From the NCBI GenBank assembly GCA_037074705.1, contig CM073596.1, positions 52,108,001-52,172,000 of the forward strand: a DNA stretch of 64,000 nt, written 5' to 3'. The position numbers and the translations under genes were made by a program. Positions 10,266-22,171 of this stretch are shown here, one piece after another. Source of the stretch: Zhengitettix transpicula. Lineage: Eukaryota; Arthropoda; Insecta; Orthoptera; Tetrigidae. The notes under the pieces are model-generated. The model had not been told where the DNA came from. It saw only the letters and a list, made by a program, of their open reading frames with translations, and searched no databases. How positions within the stretch are numbered: the stretch's first letter is position 1; each line of letters opens with the position of its first letter.

Positions 10266-10735
10266 TTAGAAAAATTTTGGCACCTAGTGTTGTTGTACAT
10301 GGACGAACGAAAAGGTCTTTAAATACCCGATTCAAGGAACAACTTAGAAAAATATCTTGCTCTTAGTGTCAGTGTCCTTCATATGGTTAACTACAAGGTG
10401 GTTTAAAACCCGATTCAAACAACATATATGCAAAATATCTATCTCTACGTGTAATTCCTGCTACATGAAGCGAACTATCAGGTCTTTAAATCTCTGATTC
10501 AAAGAACATATAACAAAAATATCACTCTCTGAATGTTGTACCTGCTACATACAAAGAACTTGAAGGTCTTTAAATACCCGATTCAAAGAACATGTATCCA
10601 AATTAACTACCTCTGAGTGTAGTTCCTGTTACATAGGGCGACCTAAAAGGTCTTTAAAAACCTGAATCGAAGAAACTGTTTCCTACTACATAGGGCGATG
10701 TTAAGGGGTCTTTAACACACTTAATCCAAGAAGAT
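10266..10735 (+). repeat. 84-bp tandem array, about 5.6 units
   Basis: The anchor GGTCTTTAAA or a close variant recurs at 10314, 10397, 10481, 10565, 10649 and, in a shortened unit, 10708, giving a period of 83-84 bp. Each unit also carries GATTCAAAGAACAT and a CCTGCTACAT-like segment. Units differ by many substitutions, so the array is old or evolving fast. No gene product is implied. Confidence 0.85.
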
Positions 10736-11528
10736 GTGCCCGTTAACATCTGATATTTTTAATTTGAATTTCGTAGTGTGTGGCTCAAGGTTGGCTCCTT
10801 GTGAATCGAGTCCTTCCAAAAAAGAAATATGGACACCAAACTTAAGTCACGCTGGTAGTGTAGTTACGATTGTTGCATGTCTGACTTCTCTTTCAAAATT
10901 ACATTTACTGCTACAAATTCTCGTTGTTCCATGCCTCCACGAACATCACAAGTGGTCTCGGTTCCTCTGCACTTAGAAGCGTAACGGCTGGTCGCAGTAA
11001 TCTGCGAACTGAACTAAACTGTTGAAAAGGGGGAAGGGGGGGGGGGTTGAAACTTGGGAGTGGTAGGAGCTGAACAACAGGTGGGCACCGCGTGCGGAAG
11101 CCCCAGGAGCGCCCAAGCGAGGAGTTCCGGCGACCCTGCCTCCAGTTCCTGTCGCCCTCCGAGCTTCCGTCGTTGAAGGGCGTCACTGGGCCGCCTTCGT
11201 AGAAGGGTGGGTAACACTCCGCTTCCCTTAGTCACCTGAAACGCGTGCGAAGTCATTTAACTGAATTAAAAAAAAAACTTTCGTCACCAAGATCGATTTA
11301 CTGAGGATTACGTTTACTAGAAACAGAGACTAAAGCAGCCCCTAGACGTTCAATATCATCGTCAATAATAATCTCATAAAAACTGAGGTGGCGTTGTTGA
11401 ACCCTCACCTCTCCACGACATCAGTACAAGACCCTATTATTAAATTGTACATGTTAGCAAATTAGCTAAAAGATCATTAGTAATCTGATTGCTAATAAAA
11501 ATATAATAATAAATGAATAAATATAATA
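10736..11528. other. GC-richer block with an 11-base G-run
   Basis: 10980-11240 is GC-rich with a G-run at 11036-11046. Frames of 80 to 91 codons on the minus strand have no domain. 11260-11528 is AT-rich. Confidence 0.4.
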
Positions 11529-11819
11529 ATAATAATCTCTACAATAAAAAAATTATAAAAATTTCTAAAAACATTTTCAATTTAACAAAAATATTTGAGG
11601 GCATTAATTTTCCTTCAAATGTTCTTTAATGAAAAAACTTGGAGATAGAACATAAAAACAACAATATATCAAGCAACACTCATATGAAAATTAAAAATTC
11701 TTGAAGAATTTTATAACTAAAATTGTCGCAAAATGACGATTGAAACGTTGTTTTTTTGTTTTCAGTGAAGAATATTGTAAGTAACTAATTAATTAAATAA
11801 AATGATGTTTTGGAGTTAC
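11529..11819 (+). repeat. Dispersed repeat F3, copy 1
   Basis: This segment matches the reverse complement of 16071-16359 over about 290 bp. Shared blocks include TTTTCAATTTAACAAAAATA, CCTTCAAATGTTCTTTAATG, AAATTCTTGAAGAA, AATTGTCGCAAAATGACGA and GTTTTGGAGTTA. There is no coding frame, so this is a non-autonomous or terminal piece of an unidentified element. Confidence 0.75.
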
Positions 11820-13391
11820 TCTGGACCGTCTGTAGACCTATATTGAAAGATGATATGGAGTCATGTAAGATTTTTTACTTTTCTTATTTGATTTGTTTTA
11901 TTTCATTGGTCCTCGTATGGGGAAATAGGTTACGTCATTTCATAAAATTACAATATAATTATTTTATTTTACAATTATAAACTATTAGAAGTTAACATAA
12001 AAATTCTAAAATTCGGGAACATAAATTTCCGTGTCCAGCATAAGTAAGAGAACTATATAGTAATAATAATTCTTTAACTGTACTAACGGTAAAATATTAT
12101 TTTTACCGAACTAAAAAATATTCATTACGCGTTGAGAAAATTATAATGTTATCACAATTCACTATCATAAGATATAGAATTACACATCACAGAACGTGAT
12201 TGTGAAAATTAAGCCAAATTATATATATTGTAATAATTAAAAAAATAAACTTTTAAATGAAAATATAATTAACTTTACAAACATAATTTTTATTATCAAC
12301 GTTAAAAAACAATTACACAATTTAAAAATTTTTCTCAGTGTCTCTACTGTGTTTGATAATGGCGAATCATTTTATTTCTCAACTTAAACACAAACTCCAA
12401 TTTAAAAAAGAAAATATTTACTCGTCAATTAATTAGGACGAAATATACTTGTCAACAAAATTAAACTTAAAAGACGTATTCTAATTAACAAATTTTAATC
12501 AAAAGAAGAAAACGAAATCTGACGTCTATATTTTAATCAGGTTTACATAATTATTTGTTTTTATATTATTACTCGCGGCAGCATTCCAGGATACCTTGTA
12601 ATTGACGAAACACTATGGTGGGGTTTTTCACAGCATCCAAAAACTCACAGATTCTAAAATTAATATTTTTAGATCAAAAATCAGGAACCAGGTTTTTCGA
12701 CTCTCCCTCGGTTGACTTCGGCTACTTCTTCCCGGCTATGTTCACAAGACTGTTTGTGCTTAGCAGGTTTCGTAGTTCTGCTCAAGTGAATATTTCGTCT
12801 TGATCAAAATGTTCATGGACCAATCAAAGCTGTTGATTGGTAATTTCCGATGTTTCTCTGCAACTTTCCTTTGAATATTTGAAATTGTCTTGTCTATTTC
12901 AACTCGATCAATTTCTGTCGTGTCTGACTGCTCACTGCTTCTACTTAACTTTACTTTTTAAAAGAATGTCTCGTCTATTTTATTACGACCTGTACTTGAC
13001 CAAACCTTCCGGCCAACTGAACAACCGTCCCGCAATTTTGAGCGCGCATACGTCTTCCGACAAAGGAAACAATGCTAGGCTTGTCTATTATTGTTCTGTT
13101 CTGGACCGCCGCCACAAAGGATTTCTCTAATAATTTAGATTTTCGAATTTTCAGTTTATGTCTTAATTAATTGCCATTACAATATATTAATTAATTCATT
13201 GTTAGTTTGTATCTGAATTGTTTTATTATGCTTTATTATCTTAAACTAGAAAAATCTGCCATATAGGTTTAAAATTATGATTTTTAAAATGTATTTTCTG
13301 TAAAATATGGCTTCCAGGACTTGTATTTATGTTATCAATTGTAATAAAATTCTCAGACATTTCTGTTTTTTTTAAAAAAAAAAATCTCTAC
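11820..13391. other. AT-rich DNA with a moderately GC-richer part at 12600-13130
   Basis: The frames of 62 and 97 codons at 12615-12803 and 12837-13130 start without ATG support and show no domain. The remainder is AT-rich and featureless. Confidence 0.5.
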
Positions 13392-13445
13392 TTGTGAAAG
13401 TATTTCGTGCTATATGGGGCGAATCAAAGAGCATGTTTCCAAAAT
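13392..13445 (+). repeat. Isolated fragment related to the 84-bp array
   Basis: GTGCTATATGGGGCGAATC followed by AAAGAGCATGTTTCCAAAATC parallels the array unit (CTGTTACATAGGGCGACCT, then ATTCAAAGAACATGTATCC), but the middle with GGTCTTTAAA is missing. The array family therefore also exists as a dispersed fragment 2.7 kb away. Confidence 0.5.
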
Positions 13446-16070
13446 CAAATTCCAGATGGGTCATTCGTGTCAGAAATGTATAATTAATTCAAAACGCTCC
13501 TTTTATTGATAATAATTTATATATTTTAAATGTTTAAACCGGACAGGTACTACAATTTATATACGAAATTCTGAAGATTAATAAGTATCTTTATAGTCAC
13601 TTATTGTTGAACTAACTCCAATAATAATATATTTCCTTTTGAGCTTGCCAGCTTGGTTGTAATCCGTTGGTATTTAACAAGATCTCTGAAATTTTGTTCG
13701 TCACCTGACGAAAGCAATAAAGATTGTAGGAACATTTATATTGTCATTTTAATTTTTCAGTGGCAACTCCTTTATTATTTGTCTTTGACTTTGTAAATTG
13801 GTCAATAAGCTGCCTCTTTTTTTTTGTTTTGTTTGTAGAGAACTTAGTTTGTAGAATCGTTCTATCGGGGTTGAGAATCGTGGACCTTTGTTTTAATATA
13901 ACGGTTTTATGACTGCAGATATAAATTACCACCCCGTACACACAGACACGCCCCCCCCCCCGTGTAGTTTCCGAACGCGAGCAACGCCTAATTGGCGCAG
14001 GCAGAAGGCACGAAAGGCAACGGAAGCTAATAGATACATAGAGAAACTTTGTTAGATTATGCGCAACGGCGCTAAAAGGGCCGAAAACAAAAGAGGGAAG
14101 GCATTAGGGAGATTAAAATTGCCGGGGACGAGGAAGAGAATCACAGAGAGAGGAGCTGGAGCAAACACAGAGGGTAGTGCAGCAACATCGCTTCTTTTCA
14201 TCCATTGCCTGCAAAAACACACACACACACACAAGCAGGCAGAGCAAGCTTATTATTACAATATCATTGTTCCCACTTCTCTTATTCGCTGCTGGAAGCG
14301 ACAAGTTAAAAAAGGGGGCGGCCTCGCCATGTCCCTTGCTGTAATCACTAATTATCCTGATAATACTTGACATTGTGATTCAGTTTGGATTCAAAGCCCA
14401 ACCTACCTCTGTATATTATCAAAGGGGAAATGAGGAACACAGAGGCTTATATTCAGACGATAAAAGGAATATTAACGGCAAGTGTCAATTTAAAATCCGT
14501 CATAAAGAAGGTAAAAGGTCGGTCGATACAAAATGAAAACAAGCGGCAATCACAAAATTAACAGAAGTCAATTTATTTAACCCCGATGGTATTTAACTCT
14601 CAGGGGACACACAGAAGCGAAACCGTAACACAATTTGGACCTTTCAATAATAATAATAATAATAAATGATTAATAATAGTTTTCGGAACTTTTCGTAGTA
14701 ATTTTGTTTTCATTTATTTATTTAAGTCGGACTGTTGTCATTTAATACCCATAATTTTACAGCTTGAAACAAAATTTCATTTATAATATAATATCCAATA
14801 TTTTTACACAATTATTCATATGTCTTTAATCTCCTTTAACATTTCCTAAAGTCGTAAATAAATTAAATAAATAACTATAGCTTTAACATTCACATTATGG
14901 GGTTGTTTTGTCTAGAAGAAAATCTATAAATTTTTTAGTAATCATCAAGATAATAAATATCGTGGTAAACTTATTTAAAAATAAATTTCAAATCGTTGTA
15001 GCAACGTTCATATTCCAGAGTCCGAGTTTTTTTTCAATGCTGTAGCAATATTTTTACAATTATGGTTTTTAAATGTCCGGGAAATTCATTCTATAGGACA
15101 TGATTCTAAAAATTAATCTGTCCAGTTTAAAATTATTTTAAACACTTTTTAAGTAGTTATGTTGTTAATTTGTAAAGTCTAGATTAAACCTGGTGAGGAC
15201 CTAACGTCGTTTATTTAAAGTTTTGTTAGTAAACATAATTTTCTTATATACGTCCGAGTATTATTTTATTTGTATATTAATATTCAGTCCAACTAGCCAA
15301 TTTTGGAAACCCCTGTCCGTCCTAGTTTCACAGACACACAGAAGGAATGAGGAAATACGTCACCCAAAACCAAATTCGATAACGAATGCAAAACGTAATA
15401 AAGCTAACTAATTAATTACGGCCAACTTCATTATAAAGCCGCACGTGAAATCGTTAATCATGTATGCATCGAAGTTTGTTGATAGACACACACACACATA
15501 TACACGTGAGAGAGTGTATGTCGAAATTAACGAGTGAGAAAGAACCACTGCGCTAAATTTTGTTAACATGGAGAGCACACATACATTGCACAAGCATGCG
15601 AAACAATAATAATATCAGCAGCGACACGGCAACACATCAATTACGTATCAAAACTAGTCCCCCCCCGCCCCCCCAACCCCTACATCACTATTCTCGCTAA
15701 AAGTTAATTGAAATGTAAATTTCGTGGTCATGAGCACGGATAAACACACACACACACACACACGACGCGGATAAACCAGGAGCTTTATGAAAGTGTATAA
15801 AAGAATTCAATTCCGATTACCTTTATGTGACACGGTGACCACAAAACCCTGAATCACAATGGTAAATGTTGAATGTTTTTCTTAAGAAAAAATTCTCAAA
15901 ATAATGGTCTTGAAATTAAATTATTTCTAACGGCCTGAGTTGATCCTTCCGGATTTTAATTTGAAAGAAAAATAAAGGGGTTGTTCTTTGTTGATCCATA
16001 GTCCGACTATAAATAAATATTATTATAATATATCCGAAACTTAATGGTTCATAAATTAATTAAAGTAAAC
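13446..16070. repeat. AT-rich DNA with CA microsatellites and C-runs
   Basis: CA runs lie at about 14217-14232, 15486-15497 and 15744-15762, and C-runs at 13951-13961 and 15660-15674. A perfect 6-bp stem TCGTCA/TGACGA lies near 13699-13712. The frames at 14052-14373 on both strands are compositional. No gene was recognised. Confidence 0.5.
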
Positions 16071-16359
16071 ATTAACTCCAAAACAATATTTATTTAATTA
16101 ATTAGATACATTATTCTTCCTTGAAAACAAAAAACAACGTTGCAGTCGTCATTTTGCGACAATTAAAGACATAAATTTCTTCAAGAATTTTTAATTATCA
16201 TATGAATGTTGCTTGATTTATTGTTCCTTTTGTGTTTTATCTCGAATGATTTCATTAAAGAACATTTGAAGGAAAATGAACGCCCTCAAATATTTTTGTT
16301 AAATTGAAAATGTGTTTTTAGAAATTTATATAATTTTTGCATTCTACAGATTATTATTG
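16071..16359 (-). repeat. Dispersed repeat F3, copy 2 (inverted to copy 1)
   Basis: Reverse complement of 11529-11819 with frequent substitutions and small indels. The two copies face each other across about 4.25 kb. They may be independent insertions or ends of one decayed element; the DNA between them shows no transposase. Confidence 0.75.
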
Positions 16360-16844
16360 CAATATTCCGAAAAACTTCCAAATTAAAATTAAATATTTGA
16401 AAATATTATTAATTTTTTCTGATAAAAATAACGACGAGAAGAAACAAAAACTTAACTGTATAGAATTTTTAATTTTTTTTATTACTAATTCCTTCTAATT
16501 GAATTTTATAACACTTGATGACGTCACAAATATATATGTAATGAAACTTTGTGTATTAAATAGATTGTAAATTTTATTCCACATTTATTTAATAAAATTT
16601 GTGTACAACTTTAAATATATATATATATAAGTCGTTGATAGGCTTTTTGTGGTTCTGTTATGAATCCTTGAAGGTGATTGTGATCTTAATAAAAATATTA
16701 ATACAGTTTAAAAGATTTACAGACGTACAATTTTTTTAAATAAAATTTCTGTGTTAATTTAAATAAATGTGTTATTAATAGGTTTCGGCATGGGAACAGT
16801 TAGATAAAAAATTAACTGAATAAAATAATTTTTGAGCTAGATGT
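16360..16844. other. AT-rich stretch without recognised feature
   Basis: TGACGTCA occurs at 16519-16526 and a short TA run near 16617-16628. Nothing else was found. Confidence 0.5.
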
Positions 16845-17172
16845 GGTATTTTTCACTCACATAAACCTTAGAGTTTGATTAATTCTGCGTTGCGAAGTCG
16901 TGGAAAGTTCGTCATGGTATTTAACTTTCGTTGTAGGTTCTCAAATACCTTTGGAAAATTGCAGAAAAAGTATTACAACATTATATTTGCGACTGATAAA
17001 AAACATTCGGGAATGGATATAAAAAAACTTAATTAAAAATACTAAATAGTATTTTAAACTGATATTTTTGAGAATCAATTTCTTTTTCGATTTGAATGTT
17101 GTATTAACGAGATTGTCTTAAGTGATATCACTTTCATACTTCACTCTATATTTTCGTATATATATATATATA
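16845..17172 (+). repeat. Dispersed repeat F4, copy 1, ending in (TA)n
   Basis: Parallels 21831-22167 in direct orientation. Shared blocks include TTTGATTAATTCTGCG, CGTCGTGG or GTCGTGGAAA, and CGCAGAAAAA/TGCAGAAAAA. The segment ends CTTCACTCTATATTTTCG followed by TATATATA. There is no coding frame. The TA tail at the same end of both copies suggests either a tailed retroposon or an element inserted at TA repeats. Confidence 0.7.
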
Positions 17173-19736
17173 GTCATGATGAAGTAAAAATCATTGCTCG
17201 TCTCGTTCAACTTCGTTTTCACCCTCCTCCCCCCTCCCCGATCGTTCAAAGCTTTACAATTCTAATTCATAAAATATTTGAACGTGCTCTTTGATCATAC
17301 AAATTTTCTTACCCTTCTCAGGGTGGGTTTTTATCGGAAAATGCAAGCGTAATGTGTACGTAAGGAGGCTTGAAAGTAAGCAGCCAGTTTTAAGCACCTC
17401 CCCCTCCTGTCCCCTGCACTTAGTGTTAACGTTTTGGACCGGATAGGAGATAAAGTTGAGTGACTTAATCCTCAGTAAAGCTAAGTGCTAAGGGGGTAGC
17501 TACAGGAGCTCTGTGAGGGAAAATCTGGGGGGAAACAAAAAAAAAGCATCATCGCAACGGTGGAAAAACTGATGGATGGGGTTACGAATCTACTGGTTCC
17601 AGGCGTACCAAAAAAATTCTTATTATGTGAAGGGACAACATTAAATAAATACTACAACGTTTCTGTAATCCTTGTTGCTTGCATCAGGTTATTCAAAATC
17701 GCAAGAGCCGGCAAGGGAGAAATTTGAGACAATTGCAACGGACAACTGCAACATTGTATCTTTTATCGATGTGTTACTTCATGGTTACTATAAGAACGGA
17801 TGTTTCTTTATAATCGTTATCTATTTATTTCTAAAAAAAAGTACTGTTAAATCTTTCTCTCGTGTCCTAGTTATGATTTACAAAATTACTATTTCTTCTG
17901 TGTCCTTATATTAGTCGACTTTCAAAACGAAGTATTTTTCTCCCTTTTTTCCTTTTATTGATTTTATTATTGGTGAGAGAAAAAAATTATTTTTGTGCTA
18001 TAATTAATATTTTTCGTTTCAGAGGGTTGAAGGGTAGGTGACGGTGAGCGTTTATAATTGAACGTGACTGTTTTAATGATTGTAAGTTGTTTGTAGTACG
18101 TGGTTGTACGATTTCGTGTAATAGGATTGATCGCCAATCATTTGGGGAGGGTGGTTTCAGTTAGAAGCCGACCGCAACACGCAACATTTGAGTAACGAGG
18201 CAGCTTTTATCAATCCCCCCAACCCCAGCCAATCGCTGAAAGCTGACGTCGCAGATCGTGGACCCGCAACAAAACACATCCGGGGCATTCTCACTTTTCC
18301 AAAGAAACATCCTGACATTCTACGGGGCCGCCGCTGTAATTTATAACAGTGATATTCCGTGATATGAAAGCAAATACAAACATAAACGGCATTTATACTC
18401 CAAAATCATGGGAAAAAAATATGGAAAAATGTAACAGAGAATTATTTTTAATTATTTATAATTCATGATCACAAAATAAAACCAGTAAGTCAGAATACAT
18501 CTATTAAATTAGTTTTTTCGCATATTATAAAACAAATCACAACGTATCATCCCTTATTTTTGGGACTTCTTCAGGTTAAAAATAAGAAAAGAACTTAAAT
18601 TATTTAATATTATGAATTAATTTCGTCCTTTATTGCTAATTTAGGGTATTATAAAAATTACAAAGAAAAAATATTTTTTTTAAATTACAAGAAAATTTTA
18701 AAACTTTGATTAAATGTGGACAGACAATGAGATTTCGTGTACTATCGAAATTAAATCGTCACTTTTTCACAGTCAGGATTCGGTTTCATTGCTGTGATTT
18801 TTTTTTAATTTAAAAAACAGGGAAAAAATATAATTTAACTTTTATCAAACGAATTTTAATAATTTTTAAAAACTCAACATATAAAATAAAATAATTTAAC
18901 AAAGAGATTCAGTGGAGTGTCCATACATGACTGTATGAATATGTAACATAAGTAACAATAAATCGTATACAATAAAATGTGTCGGAAATATTGCAACTTA
19001 TTCTGAATATCAATTACCGTTAAATGACTACTGAATTTATCTTCAGGACTATTTCAACATTTTTCTTTTTTTATGTGTACATCATTCCATAGATGAGGAT
19101 AATCCACCGAAACTAGGTTAAGGGTTGTTTCCCATATTTCAAGAGATAATTTGGTATATTAAATCCTTTTATAATGCATCAAAGATAAAAACGAATGTGC
19201 TAATTCATTTTTTGGGCATCTATTTTTTTTCCAGAAATAAATAAAATAGTCTTTAAATATTACTTTATATTCGATTGATTCCATTAAAATTTTATAATTA
19301 ACAAATTATGCATTTTTAAGTCTGAATATATTTGATTTATTAATTACGCCGCATTAACTTTCATATTAAGCGATAAAATTTGTAAAAATAATAATTGAAT
19401 ATTATATACTGATTATTAAAAATTAATTATTAATATTCTTGTAAGGAATAAAATTATTTGAACTGTAGATATTAATTCAATATCAATTGGATAATGAAGT
19501 AGGGAATTAAACAGAGAATATTAAGTGGTAAATAAATTTCACACTGGTATATATTTATATATTTTTGACTGTAATAGGCGGCTTATTTATCTCAGTAGTA
19601 TAATTATAACACAGAGCATTTATATTTTTAATACAGTATCTTTATTAACAAATAAGTTTATTAACAAATAAGTTGAAAAATATGATATGACAACTATTGA
19701 AATGTTATATTATATTAAGATAATTTAAAATAATAA

Positions 19737-19779
<43 letters not shown>

Positions 19780-20340
19780 ATATAATTTTTTAATAAAAAT
19801 AATAAGATATAAAATATTGTTTATAAATATTAAAGATTATTTTTATCGAGTTAATCAAAATCTTCGAAAGGTAAATCAATAAATAAAATATTGAGACTGG
19901 AAATTGGGTTATTTGTTATTTACGAAAATAAAATATACGGGAAATTATATCACATTTGTTTCGAGTTGTATGAAAAAAATTGTTTCCTTAAGGGATTGAT
20001 TACATTGAATTAATTTATGTGTAAGGTATTTTTTTAATGGATATATTATTTATTAAATATTCAAAATTATTTTTTGAGTGTTCGTATAATAAATAAAATT
20101 TTGGAAACCATAGATATTATACAATATTGATTAGAAATAGACAAAAATAAGTTTTAAAAGAAATGCCATACTTCGTTTAGATTTATTTTATATGTTTATA
20201 ACTTCAAGTTAATTATAAATTATGAACAGTCAAATTCGTCGTATTTTTATTCCTTTTTCGGACTTCATTTTAAAATCTATTCTGTTTGAAGCAAGTGTTA
20301 TTTCCATCCTACATTTTTGGTTAAATTTATTTTTTAACTG
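17173..20340. repeat. Very AT-rich DNA with a long (TA)n and a GC-richer block
   Basis: 18040-18340 is GC-richer and contains AGCCAATCG (CCAAT-like) and GCTGACGTCGC near 18240. 19739-19784 is a (TA)n with TATG units. An 80-codon frame at 17672-17914 lacks any domain. The rest is AT-rich with no recognised family. Confidence 0.5.
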
Positions 20341-20344
20341 ATAA

Positions 20345-20900
20345 CTTGAGGGTAGAGTTTCGGGCCCTGAGCCTGAATCCAATCACCTGGAAGTTTTTAG
20401 TCCTTGCTCTTCCCGGTAACATGTTCCCTTAACGCGATATGGGAAAGCAGCTTGTTTGTATACGACGAGGGCACAATTAGCGTGGGCGGATGTGAACAAG
20501 AGCACCTGGGGCAGCTGCACACCTCGTGGTGGTGTTCTGTCCCACCCCACCCGACCCCCACCAATCGCATCTGGGGAACAACCTGGATGCAAGGTTATAG
20601 CAAACAGGGCTGGCCGTGTCCGTCACCTGCCCGTCACCGCTTCAGCAGGTCAGCAGGTAAAAGCACATCAGATGGATGGTGGTCAAGATCCACTGGATAC
20701 CTGTAGCTTTCAGAGAGTCTTGTGGGAAAGGATTGTGGTCTGATTTTTCCCCCCCATCGCCCGACAAAAGTGAATGGGCTCAGTTCATACCTGTCCATCA
20801 TCTTAGAACTCTGGGAAATGTATGAGACGGAATTTCAAAGGAGGGAAACAACTTTGTGGTGAGACAGATAAGACCGATGGACTCGTTTACAAAATAAGGT
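20345..20900. other. GC-rich island inside very AT-rich DNA
   Basis: The composition changes sharply against both flanks. Two overlapping plus-strand frames (100 codons at 20404-20706, 95 codons at 20456-20743) and a 69-codon minus frame lie inside, none with a recognised domain. It may be a conserved non-coding element, an exon or a remnant of an unknown repeat. Only the composition is certain. Confidence 0.35.
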
Positions 20901-21143
20901 CACAAAACATCTGGTACAGGATGTTATTAGCTGTTTCTCAGGGTGAGGACGCCCTCTTTCACATACAAGATCAAGTATTGCACATCATTTTTAGATTAAA
21001 AAAAGAAAGGCGTGTTAAACGAGTGTTTATTTTCCATGGATTTCCAATATTGGAAAAAGTCACAAAAAACCTGTGCCAATTCCCAGAATTTTATAAAACC
21101 ATGGACGACCTTATACAGACACTTTTTTATTTGTTATTTATAC

Positions 21144-21291
21144 TGTAACGACGTTTCTATACGTATTTGTATCTTCTCTTTCACAATTGTGTTAATTTAA
21201 TGACTTTTTAATAGTTTTGTTGTGTTAGTTTATTATATTGATTTGGAAAATACCTTAATATAATACAAATATGTATCGAAACGTCGTTACA
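21144..21291. repeat. 29-bp inverted repeat with GAAACGTCGTTACA arms
   Basis: The left arm 21144-21172 (starting TGTAACGACGTTTC) pairs with 21263-21291 (ending GAAACGTCGTTACA) at 27 of 29 positions, with about 90 bases between. It could be a small MITE-like element or an element terminus. The arm core resembles the inverted repeat at 5.4-5.6 kb. Confidence 0.7.
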
Positions 21292-21615
21292 ATACAAATA
21301 AAAATAATAAGGTCATCATTTTTTTTTATTAATTCACGACTCCCAATAATTTTAATATTTAACATAATCTGAAAATTATAACTACATAAATCAAAGCCAA
21401 TATGTCACAAAAATTCAATAACTAATAAAATAAAAAATTCGTTTCAAAAAAACGTTTGGCTATTTATTTATGTAATCCGTACATTTGCGGGTGGCGAGAG
21501 TTTTTATCTTGGAGGAACCGCGACCAGTTCTGTCTTGATGACCGGACCCGATGAGGAAAAGTGAGACAAACCGGAGAACGACAACACGACCTAGGCATTT
21601 TAATGAGCGAATATA

Positions 21616-21647
<32 letters not shown>

Positions 21648-21830
21648 ATGTATATGTATTTATGTAGATATAATTTTATGGTTCTTAGTCATTATGCATA
21701 TATATGTAGTAGTCTCAATATCACGGTTCCTTTGTTCGGTATATGCCAAAGACACGGAAAAAAAATAGTTTTTTCAGTAATTTTTTAAAAATAAGATAGT
21801 TTTAAATATTATAAATGTTTATGAAACCTA

Positions 21831-22122
21831 TGGTATTTTATCACTCACGTAAACCTTCGAATTTGATTAATTCTGCGGTGCGGCGTCGTGGTAAATTTTG
21901 TCAAGATGTTTTACTCTGTTCGTAGTTTCGCCAAAGGCTTTGTAAAATCGCAGAAAAAACATTAGAACAATATATTTCAGAGAGTTAAAAACTATTGGGA
22001 TAGAATACATAAAAAACATAATAAATATAAGATTTTTAATTCCTAATTATATTTTTCGATGTGATATTTTAATTATTGAGGTTCTGTTGTGTTATATTGC
22101 TTTCCTTCTTTACTCTATTTTT

Positions 22123-22167
<45 letters not shown>
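21831..22167 (+). repeat. Dispersed repeat F4, copy 2, ending in a 44-base (TA)n
   Basis: Direct-orientation counterpart of 16845-17172. It begins GGTATTTTATCACTCACG and ends CTTTACTCTATTTTTCC followed by (TA)n at 22124-22167. The copies differ by many substitutions. Confidence 0.7.

Positions 22168-22171
<4 letters not shown>

Noticed and set aside
14052..14373. Overlapping frames of 60 to 103 codons on both strands
   Set aside because: They overlap each other across a CA microsatellite and contain no recognised domain.
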